DNA from: Pseudanabaena sp. UWO311
GTDB lineage: Bacteria > Cyanobacteriota > Cyanobacteriia > Pseudanabaenales > Pseudanabaenaceae
NCBI RefSeq assembly: GCF_006937785.1
Contig: NZ_SJEE01000001.1
Coordinates: forward strand, 1 to 64,000
Direction: 5' to 3'
DNA: 64,000 nt
Below the pieces are notes generated by a model. It was not told the DNA's origin and made no database searches. It saw only the letters and a program-made list of their open reading frames with translations. Shown here piece by piece: positions 7,757 through 17,054 of the stretch (the stretch's first letter is position 1; the number at the start of each line of letters is the position of its first letter). Position numbers and translations under genes: made by a program.

Positions 7757-9196
7757 ATGTCCCTCAAGCCATCCTCCGAAGCCAATCCCCCTTTAGATGT
7801 CCTTGTCGTTGGGGCAGGAATATCAGGATTAACGATCGCTCATGAACTAGCGATCGCCAACCAATATTGTGTCTTAGTTGCAGAAGCTCAAGATCGTGTG
7901 GGTGGGGCTATAACCAGTGCCAAAAATGACGAAGGTTATCAATGGGAAGAGGGGCCAAATAGTTTTCAGCCTGCTCCTGAACTATTACGTCTAGCTGTAC
8001 AAGTTGGACTCAAGGATGAATTGGTTCTAGCCGATGGCAAATTACCCCGTTTCGTTTTTCTGAATGGCAAGTTAAACGCTTTGCCCATGAGTCCACCTGG
8101 TGCGATCGCTTCCAAGATTTTGACTTGGGGTGGCAAAATTCGCTTAGCTATTGGTGCGCTTGGCTTTGCCCGTCCAGCTATGGCAGGAGAAGAATCTGTC
8201 GATCAATTCTTTTCGCGTTTATTAGGCAAACAAGCTGTTGAGAGATTAGTTGCACCGTTTATATCAGGTGTATACGCAGGGGATCCCAAGAAACTAAGTG
8301 CTAGTGCAGCTTTTTCTAAGATTTTTAGATTAGAAAATAACTATAATGGGCTGCTCGCTGGAGCAATGCTTTCTGCAAAAGAACGTAAAGCCCAGAAGCT
8401 TTCTGATCCGAATCTTCCCAAAGTTAAAACTGGTGAACTGGGATCATTTCGTGAAGGTATTAAGATGCTGCCTGAAGCGATCGCCACCAAGTTAAGAGAT
8501 CAAGGTGCTGTTGTGAAACAACAATGGACTTTGAGATCGCTGGAAAAGCAAGGCGAAGTCTATATTTCTAAGTTCGATACACCAACGGGTGAAGAAACTG
8601 TGACATCGCGATCGGTAGTTCTCAGTACCCCTGCTTATATCACCGCAAAACTTTTACAAGATTATTTGCCATCAGCTAGCCAAGCCTTAAATGAGATTTT
8701 CTATCCGACTGTTGCTTGTGTGGTACTTGCTTACCCTAAGAGCGAATTTGCCTATGATATGAAAGGCTTTGGTAATCTGATCCCCCGCACTCAAGGGGTG
8801 CGAACTTTAGGCACAATTTGGTCATCGAGTCTATTTGCTGGACGAGCTCCAGAAGGTTGGCAACTATTACTAAACTTTATCGGTGGGACGCTTGATCCCG
8901 CTCTAGCCAAACTTTCAGAATCAGAAATCATTGCCGCCGTGCATCAAGATCTAAAAAAGACTATTCTCAGACCTAATACAAAAGCTGAACCGAAAGCGAT
9001 CGCTGTTCATATATGGGATAAAGCGATCCCCCAATACGAAATTGGACATTTAGAGCGACTTGCCACTGTGGAAACAGAATTACAGAAATCTCAGGGACTG
9101 TATGTCAGTGCCAATTTTATCGGCGGTGTGGCTCTAGGTGACTGTATCAAGCGTAGCTTGCAAGAAGCTAATAAAATTGATGCATTTTTAAAGTAA
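7757..9196 (+). CDS. hemY: Protoporphyrinogen oxidase, oxygen-dependent (HemY type)
   Basis: This FAD enzyme oxidises protoporphyrinogen IX to protoporphyrin IX with oxygen, the last common step before heme and chlorophyll branch. The dinucleotide-binding motif VVGAGISGLTIAHELA is at about residues 16-31. Family blocks follow: DRVGGAITS, EEGPNSFQP, and the mid-domain LVAPFISGVYAGDP typical of plant and bacterial PPOX. The C-terminal FAD segment reads YVSANFIGGVALGDCIKR. The 479-residue length matches the family. Many cyanobacteria rely on HemJ instead, so a HemY gene is informative. It stands alone, with three hairpins downstream. Confidence 0.9.
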   Translation: MSLKPSSEANPPLDVLVVGAGISGLTIAHELAIANQYCVLVAEAQDRVGGAITSAKNDEGYQWEEGPNSFQPAPELLRLAVQVGLKDELVLADGKLPRFVFLNGKLNALPMSPPGAIASKILTWGGKIRLAIGALGFARPAMAGEESVDQFFSRLLGKQAVERLVAPFISGVYAGDPKKLSASAAFSKIFRLENNYNGLLAGAMLSAKERKAQKLSDPNLPKVKTGELGSFREGIKMLPEAIATKLRDQGAVVKQQWTLRSLEKQGEVYISKFDTPTGEETVTSRSVVLSTPAYITAKLLQDYLPSASQALNEIFYPTVACVVLAYPKSEFAYDMKGFGNLIPRTQGVRTLGTIWSSSLFAGRAPEGWQLLLNFIGGTLDPALAKLSESEIIAAVHQDLKKTILRPNTKAEPKAIAVHIWDKAIPQYEIGHLERLATVETELQKSQGLYVSANFIGGVALGDCIKRSLQEANKIDAFLK

Positions 9197-9213
9197 CGTT
9201 AGTTCGGCTAAAT

Positions 9214-9378
9214 CACAAAATAGGAAGAATCGCAAAGCGATTCTTCCTATTTTGTGCCATCTGCGCCGTGCAAAGCACGGTGCAGATGGCGATATAGAAC
9301 TCACTCATGTCAAAGCAATAGAAGTTATGTCTAAAAAGCAAAAGCCTCGCTCAGCGAGGCTTTTGCTTTTTAGACATA
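9214..9378. terminator. Three consecutive hairpins between hemY and the STAS gene
   Basis: Stem 1 (9214-9256) has 20-base perfect arms starting CACAAAATAGG with loop AAA. Stem 2 (9257-9289) has arms CCATCTGC. Stem 3 (9326-9378) has 25-base arms with core AAAGCCTCGC and loop TCA. They lie between convergent genes and can terminate transcription from both sides. Having three different palindromes side by side suggests repeat insertions as well as terminators. Confidence 0.6.
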
Positions 9379-9415
9379 AGACAAAGAGCATAGAATGTTC
9401 ACTTTTATACTGATT

Positions 9416-9841
9416 CTAGGCAGCTAATAGATAGTCAGAACCTTGATTTTGAACATCAGAGCGATTTACGAAGTTGCTAACGCTAGGGAAAACTGCAAAC
9501 AGTTGATCAATTCTTGTAATCTCGAATACAAGACGAACAGAAGGTTGTTGAGAGCAAAGTAAAAAATTACTCTTGTGGGATTGCATTAGTCTTAAACATG
9601 CTAAGAGCTTTTGTAAACCTTGACTATCAATAAATTCAACATTTTCCATATCAACAATCAGAACAGGAACTTCTTTATTGTTCATCATGACATTAGCTGA
9701 AACCCAAGACTCAACATTAGCAAGAAGTTCAGATCCCGCGAGGCTATCAAACTTGCTATTGGTAAGTTTAATTGTAAAGGCGGATTCGCTATTTAAACCT
9801 TGGTGGAAGGATAGCTGGTTAACTTTAGTAATTGTATCCAT
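9416..9841 (-). CDS. STAS-domain protein (anti-sigma-factor antagonist type)
   Basis: This protein of about 141 residues probably switches partners with an anti-sigma factor or acts in a similar phospho-switch. The STAS core is VPVLIVDMENVEFIDSQGLQ, where the serine of DSQG is the usual phosphorylation site, followed by KLLACLRLM and the C-terminal helix. I placed the start at ATG 9841 because AAAGGAAGA lies just upstream of it; the open frame extends to 9970, but those residues look unlike the family. No kinase or phosphatase partner is adjacent. STAS proteins of this length in cyanobacteria often take part in stress or motility control. Confidence 0.8.
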   Translation of the reverse strand: MDTITKVNQLSFHQGLNSESAFTIKLTNSKFDSLAGSELLANVESWVSANVMMNNKEVPVLIVDMENVEFIDSQGLQKLLACLRLMQSHKSNFLLCSQQPSVRLVFEITRIDQLFAVFPSVSNFVNRSDVQNQGSDYLLAA

Positions 9842-10210
9842 TGTTCTTCCTTTTAGCTTCTTTAAGAGAGTGTCAGTTTGAGTTCTAATGTCTAGCATCT
9901 GATTTAGAAGAGAATTTAGATTGCTGGACAGCGCAAACTTATTTTTTACTTCTTGGATTCTATTATTCACGCTTTTCTATTTTTTAAAACCATTAATAGA
10001 TATACAAAGGTTAGTAAATAGAAGTTAGAAAGTTATATAAAAGTTATTTTTCTCGTCTTGATATAAATTTTCTAAAAACTATGTAGCTATATATACCAAA
10101 ATGAGGCTATACCCCTTAAGCTGCAACTCTCTCACATTAAAACCGTTCTGCCCATGCCAAGCGCAGCAAGGGAAGAACAGACTTATAATTTTTAATTGTT
10201 TAGGTACTTA

Positions 10211-11590
10211 TTAGACAATTTCACCAAATAGATCGTAGTGATCGGCGGCAGTAACTTTGACGGAAAACATAGAGCCTAGAGTTGCTTTGCCAAGGGGATC
10301 GCGAACATAGACCACACCATCAACATCAGGAGCAAATCTTGCCGATCGCCCAATTAGTTCACCCGTGGCTGGATTTTCTTGCTCGATCAACACATCAATG
10401 GTTTTACCGATCTCTAACTGGTTATTCTTGAAAGAAATTTCCTGTTGAGCTGCCATGATGCGATCGCGGCGGTCTTGTTTGACTTCTTCGGGTAATTGGT
10501 TTGGCAAATCAAAGGCAGGTGTACCTTCTTCTGCGGAAAACGTAAATACACCGACATGATCAAATTCATGACGCTTCACAAATTCTAGTAAATGCTCAAA
10601 CTGATCCTCAGTTTCCCCAGGAAATCCAACAATGAATGTAGTACGGGTAACAGCATTGGGAAGTGCAGCTTTGAGTTGCTCCATGATCTTGTCATTGATC
10701 CGCCCTTGCCAAGGACGATTCATGGCTCTTAATACATCGGGATGTGAATGTTGCAAAGGTAAATCTAGATAAGGAACCACGTTATGAGTGGACTTCATCG
10801 CATTGATTACTTTTGGAGTAAGTCCTGTGGGATAGGCGTAATGCATTCTGATCCAAGGCACATCGACTTGTCCAAGAGCGGTTAAAAGTTCGGCAAGGCG
10901 AGGCTGACCGTAAATATCTAGACCATAATTAGTAGTGATTTGCGAAATCAAAATAATTTCTTTTACGCCTTCACTGGCTAAGCGATCGCATTCAGTCACA
11001 ATCGACTCAATCGATCGCGATCGCTGATCGCCGCGTAAATGAGGAATGATGCAAAATGCGCAACGATAGTCACAACCTTCAGCTACGCGGACATAGGCAA
11101 CAGCTTCATTGGTGGTGCGATATCGCGGTACGGTGTCATCAGCGATATAGGTGGGGACTTGAGTAACTTCTTTGACTCGTTCGCCTTTCTCGGCACGTTC
11201 AATTACATCAACAATTTTTTGATAGTCGCCAGTACCAACAAGGGCAACCGCTTCAGGAATTTCATCAAGTAGTTCCTGCTGAAAGTGTTGCGCCATACAG
11301 CCAGCGATGACGATACGCTTGCCCATATCGGCAAGTTCAACCAGTGTCCGCACAGATTCGCGCCGCGCATCTTCGATAAAGCTACAGGTATTAACGATCA
11401 CATAATCGGCTAGTTCTTCGTTGCTATCGACTTGATAACCTGCTTGAACTAGTAAGCCCAGCATATGTTCCGTATCGACGCGGTTCTTTTCACAACCCAA
11501 GTGAGAGAAAGCGATCGTGGGTTTGACGGTTGGAACCAGATTGACCATATTTGTATTAACGCAACTTTTGGCGCGAAAAATTTCAGACAC
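10211..11590 (-). CDS. rimO: Ribosomal protein S12 methylthiotransferase RimO
   Basis: RimO is a radical-SAM enzyme that adds a methylthio group to a conserved aspartate of ribosomal protein S12. The N-terminal UPF0004 domain shows [14 protein letters not shown] and [10 protein letters not shown] with cluster cysteines. The radical-SAM motif is CDYRCAFC, followed by [15 protein letters not shown] domain ends the protein ([20 protein letters not shown]). The second in-frame ATG at 11548 gives a tighter N-terminus and may be the true start; neither has a strong Shine-Dalgarno. The gene is monocistronic. Confidence 0.92.
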   Translation of the reverse strand: MSEIFRAKSCVNTNMVNLVPTVKPTIAFSHLGCEKNRVDTEHMLGLLVQAGYQVDSNEELADYVIVNTCSFIEDARRESVRTLVELADMGKRIVIAGCMAQHFQQELLDEIPEAVALVGTGDYQKIVDVIERAEKGERVKEVTQVPTYIADDTVPRYRTTNEAVAYVRVAEGCDYRCAFCIIPHLRGDQRSRSIESIVTECDRLASEGVKEIILISQITTNYGLDIYGQPRLAELLTALGQVDVPWIRMHYAYPTGLTPKVINAMKSTHNVVPYLDLPLQHSHPDVLRAMNRPWQGRINDKIMEQLKAALPNAVTRTTFIVGFPGETEDQFEHLLEFVKRHEFDHVGVFTFSAEEGTPAFDLPNQLPEEVKQDRRDRIMAAQQEISFKNNQLEIGKTIDVLIEQENPATGELIGRSARFAPDVDGVVYVRDPLGKATLGSMFSVKVTAADHYDLFGEIV

Positions 11591-11620
11591 TCTAGCTTAA
11601 CAAAACTTAAGCACTATATG

Positions 11621-11675
11621 AAACCGATTTTGGTGTTTCCATCGCCTGCGGCGATGGAAACACCAAAATCGGTTT
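11621..11675. repeat. Long palindrome upstream of rimO
   Basis: 26-base arms beginning AAACCGATTTTGGTGTTTCC flank a loop TGC, and part of the arm (AAAAAACCGATTTTTATA) is repeated at 11688-11705. A similar AAACCGATTTTTATAATGAG segment recurs at 49138-49156. It lies between the rimO start and the stop of the phospholipase-like gene, so it can end transcription of neither convincingly; I call it an interspersed palindrome. Confidence 0.6.
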
Positions 11676-11720
11676 TTTGAAAGATCTCCAAAAAACCGAT
11701 TTTTATAACGAGAATGACTG

Positions 11721-13205
11721 TTAAAATTCTGAATTTTCAATCAAGGAGTTAGACTTGCTTTTAACTCGCTCAGCGCAGCTTTTGGAAGTAGCTTGGACTA
11801 GTTTTGCGGTGGGTCCCAAGGTGACATCTTGATAAAGGCGATCATATTCCCTTTGAAAATGTGCTGCTACAGTCTCATTTTGGATGGCAACTAAAACTTC
11901 ATCATTTGTGAAGTTTGCAGCCTTTGTCCAGTTGTGTGAACCTGTAAGAATTAAATTGCGATCAAGAATTGCGAACTTATGATGCAACGTATCTCCAGAT
12001 ACAAGATTGGGAATACCAACAGTTTTAATGGGTTGTTTCCATGCACTGCTCTTTCCTCTTCTGCAATCTTGGGTGGACTGAAGCCCCCACATATCGAGAG
12101 TTGACGAATAATCCCGATAGGCAAATTGAGGCTCTACTAGTGCTCGAATCTGTACATTTCCTTGTTGACGCTCTTCCAGAATTGTCGAAATAAATTCATC
12201 GGAATAGACAAATAGTGCCATATCAACATTTGTCTTAGTACCAGCGATCGCCGTGGCGATTAGTCCGTTACTGGTTTGTTCCCTTGCTGTATCTTCAGGA
12301 TCTGGAGAGAACTTAAGTCGGATTTGCGCTCCGCCAACGATGAGATAATCAATTTTTCGAGAAGGTTTTTTCGTGCCGAACAGACTGTCAGGTTTTCCAT
12401 TTGGACCGTCTCCCCACATTAGATTAAATTCTTGCTTAAATCTTGCGGCGAGTTCTTTACTTTCTATCCGAACAAGATTATTAGCATTACCTCTAGTCTC
12501 AGGTCTAGTAAAGTCACCATGAATATCACTCATGGTCAAATTTGCAGAACCAAACAAAACTATTTGATCGTCAATCACCATAAATTTATGGTGCATTAAT
12601 CCACTACCTTTTGAGCCATCAGCAGTATCGTCAATCCAAGGCACATTAGTAATCTTGATTAGCCGTAAACCATCACTACGATCCAATTCATCTTCACTTA
12701 AGCGACCATCGTTATCAATATCCGTAAACTTCTGAAATTCTTTATAGCGATCGCGATCGCGAGGATTCAGCTTCTCAACTTGCTCAGGTGTATATTCGCT
12801 CCAAGCTCGACTATAGTTGTTTTCGAGAATCAGTCGGACGTTTACGCCCCGCAATTTCGCCTCAACAATTGCTTTAGCAATATTAGGTAAACGTAGCTCT
12901 TGGACAGCAATATCAAGACTAACTTTAGATCGACTAACATTGTCAATCATCACCCGTTCTAGATTGTCACCAAGACGTTCGATTTTTCGATATGGGTCGG
13001 TGTATCGAGCGGCTTGATTTTGATTAAAAAACACCTGAATATTTGGATGCTGTGGCAAAGTTGGAACAATGCCAGACTCAGATTTGCAAGCATTTACCGC
13101 GATCGTAATTAGAGCAGTTATCCCAAAAAGTATTAACCAATAACCTATCCGACGAGATAGAGATGGGAATTTATAATTTATCTGCGAATAGGTCACATAA
13201 CCCAT
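11721..13205 (-). CDS. Phospholipase D-like lipoprotein with an EF-hand-like insert
   Basis: This 494-residue secreted protein has two PLD/HKD catalytic motifs: HHKFMVIDDQIVLFGSAN (from about residue 205) and HHKFAILDRNLILTGSHN in the C-terminal half. Together they form one active site that acts on phosphodiesters (phospholipid or nucleic acid). The N-terminus has a membrane segment (WLILFGITALITIAV) ending in NAC, a probable lipobox with Cys40. An unusual insert at about 162-175, DIDNDGRLSEDELD, has the spacing of a calcium-binding EF-hand loop. Anchoring on the outer side of the plasma membrane or the outer membrane is inferred. Substrate unknown; monocistronic. Confidence 0.85.
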   Translation of the reverse strand: MGYVTYSQINYKFPSLSRRIGYWLILFGITALITIAVNACKSESGIVPTLPQHPNIQVFFNQNQAARYTDPYRKIERLGDNLERVMIDNVSRSKVSLDIAVQELRLPNIAKAIVEAKLRGVNVRLILENNYSRAWSEYTPEQVEKLNPRDRDRYKEFQKFTDIDNDGRLSEDELDRSDGLRLIKITNVPWIDDTADGSKGSGLMHHKFMVIDDQIVLFGSANLTMSDIHGDFTRPETRGNANNLVRIESKELAARFKQEFNLMWGDGPNGKPDSLFGTKKPSRKIDYLIVGGAQIRLKFSPDPEDTAREQTSNGLIATAIAGTKTNVDMALFVYSDEFISTILEERQQGNVQIRALVEPQFAYRDYSSTLDMWGLQSTQDCRRGKSSAWKQPIKTVGIPNLVSGDTLHHKFAILDRNLILTGSHNWTKAANFTNDEVLVAIQNETVAAHFQREYDRLYQDVTLGPTAKLVQATSKSCAERVKSKSNSLIENSEF

Positions 13206-13263
13206 ACAAGCAAGACTTCAAATTTTGCAATTCTAGTCTACAGCCCTTAGCACTAAAATCAAG

Positions 13264-13294
13264 GCTAATAATTGGCGCTTAAGCCAATTATTAG
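13264..13294. terminator. Hairpin overlapping the end of the 62-aa gene
   Basis: Arms GCTAATAATTGGC (13264-13276) and the complement, separated by a short loop, run into the stop codon of the 62-residue gene. Likely terminator of that gene. Confidence 0.5.
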
Positions 13295-13479
13295 CTAACT
13301 TGCCTGACTTTACCTTGATCGATAGCCTGCATGAGATACTCTAGGGCTTCGTAGTCAGGATCAGTAATATAACCTTGCTCAGAAAGCTCATGATTAATCA
13401 TGTTTTCTAGTTCAGGGGTAAGGCGTTTGACGAGAAGAGCACGGTTGACGAGATTTCTGATGACACTCTTGTTACTCAT
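13291..13479 (-). CDS. Small conserved cyanobacterial protein, 62 aa
   Basis: The product begins MSNKSVIRNLVNRALLVKRL and continues TPELENMINHELSEQGYITD with DYEALEYLMQAID. This pattern (LTPE, GYIxDxDYxALExLM) is familiar from short, uncharacterised cyanobacterial proteins that often accompany stress or plasmid genes. It is probably all helical and soluble. No catalytic residues can be seen. Its upstream region carries three 23-base direct repeats that could be an operator. Function unknown. Confidence 0.65.
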   Translation of the reverse strand: MSNKSVIRNLVNRALLVKRLTPELENMINHELSEQGYITDPDYEALEYLMQAIDQGKVRQVS

Positions 13480-13617
13480 GATTTTTGTACTAGGTGTATA
13501 AGGATTAAATTAGAGAAATAGTCTTTCGAGTGATGATGACCAGATCTTGAATTGGTGTATCGTCACTTTTTAAGGACTATCCCTATACCAATTAGTTTCC
13601 TCTGAAATCACAGATAT

Positions 13618-13686
13618 AGATGTGACTCGTATCTATGTAAAGATGTGACTTATATCTGTAGATAGATGTGACTCTGATGTATATAT
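13618..13686. promoter_or_regulatory. Three 23-base tandem repeats, possible operator
   Basis: The decamer AGATGTGACT occurs at 13618, 13641 and 13664, exactly 23 bases apart, and the bases between are also partly conserved (TAT and TCTG/TCTAT blocks). The repeats lie about 140-210 bases upstream of the 62-residue gene. Such phased repeats are typical of regulator binding sites or iterons. There is no replication initiator gene nearby, so an operator is more likely. Confidence 0.5.
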
Positions 13687-13701
13687 GTTGGTGATCAGAA
13701 T

Positions 13702-13762
13702 CACAAAACCCAAAAAGACAAAGTGCCCGCTTAGCGGGCACTTTGTCTTTTTGGGTTTTGTG
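13702..13762. terminator. Long palindrome with AAAACCCA shoulders
   Basis: Near-perfect 29-base arms run CACAAAACCCAAAAAGACAA and onward around a three-base loop TTA. It directly follows the stop of the YkgJ-like gene and is probably its terminator, but it also belongs to a repeated palindrome type seen at 21089, 43391, 43516 and 51002. Confidence 0.65.
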
Positions 13763-13764
13763 AA

Positions 13765-14112
13765 CTAATTAACTGCTTGCTCGAACCGTAGTATTTCTAG
13801 AGATCTCTCACCATAAACTGACTCAATATTTTCCTCGCAACAAGCGATCGCAAACTCATCTAATTCTTCTGGCTCCACGCCAAACATGTCATAGAAAGTC
13901 TCAGGTTCTACTCGACAAAAGCGCGGTCTTTGCTCATAAATTGTACATTTGCGGTTCAGTTGATCGAAGTTGATGCACCAGCCATCGCTACCCACCATAC
14001 TTAAGTATTTTTGAAGTTCGTCGGCGGTGAGGTAATCTGCAAGGTCAGGGCGATCTTTCGGATCAAGATTGCAGCATGCGCCACAGCCGCTAATGCATTG
14101 CCAAGTTGCCAT
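13765..14112 (-). CDS. YkgJ-family cysteine-cluster protein
   Basis: A protein of about 115 residues with the pattern of the zinc- or iron-binding CxxCxxCC family: WQCISGCGACCNLDP at the N-terminus, then WCINFD, CTIYEQRPRFCR and a late AIACCEENI. The eight conserved cysteines probably chelate a metal or an iron-sulfur cluster; the biochemical role of the family is unclear. I prefer ATG 14112 over the in-frame ATG 14130, because the family begins right before the first cysteine motif. It precedes no operon partner and is separated from the hydrolase gene by a palindrome. Confidence 0.82.
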   Translation of the reverse strand: MATWQCISGCGACCNLDPKDRPDLADYLTADELQKYLSMVGSDGWCINFDQLNRKCTIYEQRPRFCRVEPETFYDMFGVEPEELDEFAIACCEENIESVYGERSLEILRFEQAVN

Positions 14113-14172
14113 TTTATATTTTCTAATCAATTCGTTTATTCAATATACAGCGCTTTGCGCTGTCCCCTAAAC

Positions 14173-14223
14173 CAAGAAAAATCTTAAAAGGCTTGCAAAG
14201 CAAGCCTTTTAAGATTTTTCTTG
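14173..14223. terminator. Palindrome after the alpha/beta hydrolase gene
   Basis: 24-base perfect arms with core AAAAGGCTTGC and loop AAA end three bases before the stop region of the hydrolase gene, which lies at 14226. It is immediately downstream of that minus-strand gene and has a T-rich flank on its transcript, so it is a likely intrinsic terminator. Confidence 0.65.
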
Positions 14224-14225
14224 AG

Positions 14226-15113
14226 CTATAAAGACAAAGACCACTCTCGAATTAATCTATTCACGACCTCTGGACTCTCATCATGGGGGCAATGTCCTGC
14301 ATTAATGTAATGCTCTGTGAGTGATGGATAAAACTCACGAAATTTTGCACCCCTCGCACAGGAATTCATCCAAGGATCACCTTCACCCCAAATCATTAAT
14401 AAGGGACTACTCATTGATCCTAATAACTCATCGACCTTTTTGCCTTGCGGTGTGCTAAATACTGACGCAAAAACTTGTGCAGCACCCTGATCACAGGAAG
14501 GACGATAAATATCTTCAACTAATTGATCGGTAACAGCAGATTGATCTAAATAGACTTTTTTTAAAGTGCTACGAATACGAGATTTTTGACGGACGAAGTT
14601 AAATAACAATTGATTTGCCCAAGGCTGGCGTAGGACTTTCTGCAAGGCTGGGGTGATCGCTTTTTGGATTGGATTTACTTTCTTAGCCCCAAGAGGATTG
14701 GTATCTGTAAATGGCCCCGCACTATTGAGTAAGATCACACCTGCCACTGATTGAGGATAATCAGCAGCTACACATAACGAAGAATAACCACCAAGGGAAT
14801 TACCAGCAATTACGGTTGGACGTTGAATTTTTTCGGTAATAAAATCATGGAGCTGATCGCGCCAAAGATTGCCGCTATATTGCCATGCAGGTTTTTGCGA
14901 TCGCCCAAAGCCTAACAAATCAATCGCATATACTTCAAAGTCTTGACTAAGTTCAGAGATATTCTTGCGCCAGTGATCTGTTGATGCCCCAAATCCATGC
15001 ACTAAGAGCAGTGGTGGACGCTGAGAATTATTTCCCGCTTTGACAAAATAAATTTTTTGTTCACGCCATAGCCAATATTGACCAGCGATCGATTCAGTAC
15101 TTGTTAAAACCAT
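14226..15113 (-). CDS. Alpha/beta hydrolase
   Basis: A 295-residue serine hydrolase. The oxyanion-hole region is LLLVHGFGASTDHWR, the nucleophile elbow is GNSLGG (serine at about residue 105), the acid is probably the Asp in MIWGEGDPW, and the catalytic His is in NAGHCPHDE near the C-terminus. The motif order and the phrase YAIDLLGFGRSQKP place it with cyanobacterial and plastid hydrolases of the pheophytinase/chlorophyll dephytylase type. That substrate assignment is only a family resemblance. Monocistronic, flanked by palindromes on both sides. Confidence 0.83.
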   Translation of the reverse strand: MVLTSTESIAGQYWLWREQKIYFVKAGNNSQRPPLLLVHGFGASTDHWRKNISELSQDFEVYAIDLLGFGRSQKPAWQYSGNLWRDQLHDFITEKIQRPTVIAGNSLGGYSSLCVAADYPQSVAGVILLNSAGPFTDTNPLGAKKVNPIQKAITPALQKVLRQPWANQLLFNFVRQKSRIRSTLKKVYLDQSAVTDQLVEDIYRPSCDQGAAQVFASVFSTPQGKKVDELLGSMSSPLLMIWGEGDPWMNSCARGAKFREFYPSLTEHYINAGHCPHDESPEVVNRLIREWSLSL

Positions 15114-15131
15114 GAAAGTTTATTAGCCACA

Positions 15132-15174
15132 AAAATAAGTAAAGAGAGCGCCAAGCGCTCTCTTTACTTATTTT
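15132..15174. terminator. Hairpin between the pst operon and the hydrolase gene
   Basis: Perfect 20-base arms AAAATAAGTAAAGAGAGCGC and complement around loop CAA, 18 bases downstream of the pstB stop. Probable terminator of the pst operon. Confidence 0.65.
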
Positions 15175-15191
15175 AATCTTGATTTTTAGCT

Positions 15192-16007
15192 TTAGCCAAA
15201 TCTACCGCTAATGTATTCCTCAGTGGCTACTTGCTTAGGACTGCTGAAGATAACTGAGGTGCGATCAATTTCCACTAACTTACCTGTACGCTTACCACTT
15301 TCGGTAAGTTCTGTATTAAAGAAAGCAGTCATATCAGCCGATCTCGAAGCTTGCTGCATATTGTGGGTCACGATTACCAGCGTATATTTCTGCTTTAACT
15401 CTTGCATTAACTCTTCAATGCGAAGAGTTGAGATAGGGTCAAGTGCCGAACAAGGCTCATCCATCAAGATCACCTGTGGCTCAACTGCGATCGCACGAGC
15501 AATACACAAACGTTGTTGTTGACCACCAGAGAGGGCTAAACCACTTTCTTGAAGCTTATCTTTGACCTCATCCCAAATCGCAGCCGATCTCAATGACTTT
15601 TCTACTAAGTCATCCATATCATTCTTAGAACCCTTAAATCCATTGATCCGAGGACCAAACGCGATGTTTTCATAAATCGATTTTGGAAATGGATTAGGGC
15701 GCTGAAATACCATACCAATGTGACGACGTACTGCCACAGGATCGATCTTGGGATCGTAAAGGTTATGACCATTGAAGGAGATTACGCCTTTAACTCTTGC
15801 ACCTTCAATCAAATCATTAAGACGATTAAAACATCTCAAAATTGTGCTTTTACCACATCCCGAAGGACCAATAAAAGCAGTGATTTGATTTTTGAAGATT
15901 TCTAAATTAACGCCTGCTACTGCTGGAGAGTTGGAGCTGTAAAAAACATTAACGTCTTCGACCTTTAAAATTGCCTGATTTTCAGAGGAGTTGCTGCTTA
16001 AGTTCAT
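15192..16007 (-). CDS. pstB: Phosphate ABC transporter ATP-binding protein PstB
   Basis: PstB hydrolyses ATP to drive high-affinity phosphate uptake. Walker A is GPSGCGKST, the Q-loop reads [12 protein letters not shown] (the PNPFP signature of PstB), the ABC signature is [14 protein letters not shown], and Walker B is [13 protein letters not shown]. The end EEYISGRFG is the family C-terminus. At 271 residues it is the usual length. It is the last gene of pstSCAB, 75 bases after pstA, and is followed by a strong hairpin. Control by the Pho box upstream of pstS is inferred. Confidence 0.96.
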   Translation of the reverse strand: MNLSSNSSENQAILKVEDVNVFYSSNSPAVAGVNLEIFKNQITAFIGPSGCGKSTILRCFNRLNDLIEGARVKGVISFNGHNLYDPKIDPVAVRRHIGMVFQRPNPFPKSIYENIAFGPRINGFKGSKNDMDDLVEKSLRSAAIWDEVKDKLQESGLALSGGQQQRLCIARAIAVEPQVILMDEPCSALDPISTLRIEELMQELKQKYTLVIVTHNMQQASRSADMTAFFNTELTESGKRTGKLVEIDRTSVIFSSPKQVATEEYISGRFG

Positions 16008-16082
16008 TGTAAGAAACCAGATTCGTAATTATTATCTTTCATAAAATACTTTGCAAACGGATACCCTGCACAAGGACTCGAA

Positions 16083-17054
16083 TCACTTAGCCCGACTGCG
16101 TAAGAAAATGGCAATTAAATTCATCCCTAAAACTAACACCAGTAAAACAACGATACCTGCTGAAGCAAGTACTTGAAACTCTGGCTTAGGATCACCCACC
16201 CAGTCATAAATCTGGGATGGCAGAACTGAGAAGAAATTATCGTTTGACCATAATGTGTCGGTGAATACATCTCCTATTTTACCACTGGATAAAGCTCCAA
16301 AGTTGATGGGTGAAGCTTTTGGGTCAAACAGAACCGTACCAGCCCCAAGGACGATAATTGGAGCCGTTTCGCCAATACCTCTGGAGGTAGAGATAATCAC
16401 GGCTGTTAAAATCCCTGGTAGAGCTGAAGGTAAAACGTGATGGCGAATTGTTTGCCACTTAGTTGCACCAACTCCATAGGAAGCCTGACGAATTGATTGT
16501 GGGACGGCGCGAATTGCTTCTCTGGAAATAACAATTACTGGGGGCAAAATTAGCAATGTAATCGTTAAAATCCCTGTAACCAATACAGCTCTACCGCTAT
16601 AAATGCCCCGTACAAATAGCCCTAAGCCCAACAGACCATAAATGATCGAGGGAATACCAGCTAGATTATAAATATTTAATTCGATTAACTCTGTAAACCA
16701 ATTTTTCTTGGCATATTCTTCTAGGTAGATGGCGGAGCTAACTCCAATCGGGACTACCAAGAGTAACACATACGCGACCATCGAAATAGATCCTAGAATC
16801 GCGGCTTTGTACCCAGATTCTAAAGGTCGGCGAGATGGATACAACTTAAATAAATCCCAGTTGAGACGACTAGAACCATCTTTGACTACATTGAAAATTA
16901 ATACAACGAGGACAACTAAACCAAGTAGGGTAGCGAAAATGCAAAAGCCTGCAAATATGTTGCCCCATAACTGTCGAGATTCTAGTTTCGGGTCAAATTT
17001 TGAATCGCTAGATTGTCCGCCAAACGTATCTAATATTTCTGAACCGTTATTCAT
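16083..17054 (-). CDS. pstA: Phosphate ABC transporter permease PstA
   Basis: This is one of the two membrane permeases of the phosphate importer. The 323-residue protein has about six membrane segments. The binding-protein-dependent transport motif is EAIRAVPQSIRQASYGVGAT, continuing to LPGILTAVIISTSRGIGE. The N-terminal 35 residues are a cytoplasmic extension. It overlaps the end of pstC by eight bases, so translation is coupled. Confidence 0.95.
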   Translation of the reverse strand: MNNGSEILDTFGGQSSDSKFDPKLESRQLWGNIFAGFCIFATLLGLVVLVVLIFNVVKDGSSRLNWDLFKLYPSRRPLESGYKAAILGSISMVAYVLLLVVPIGVSSAIYLEEYAKKNWFTELIELNIYNLAGIPSIIYGLLGLGLFVRGIYSGRAVLVTGILTITLLILPPVIVISREAIRAVPQSIRQASYGVGATKWQTIRHHVLPSALPGILTAVIISTSRGIGETAPIIVLGAGTVLFDPKASPINFGALSSGKIGDVFTDTLWSNDNFFSVLPSQIYDWVGDPKPEFQVLASAGIVVLLVLVLGMNLIAIFLRSRAK

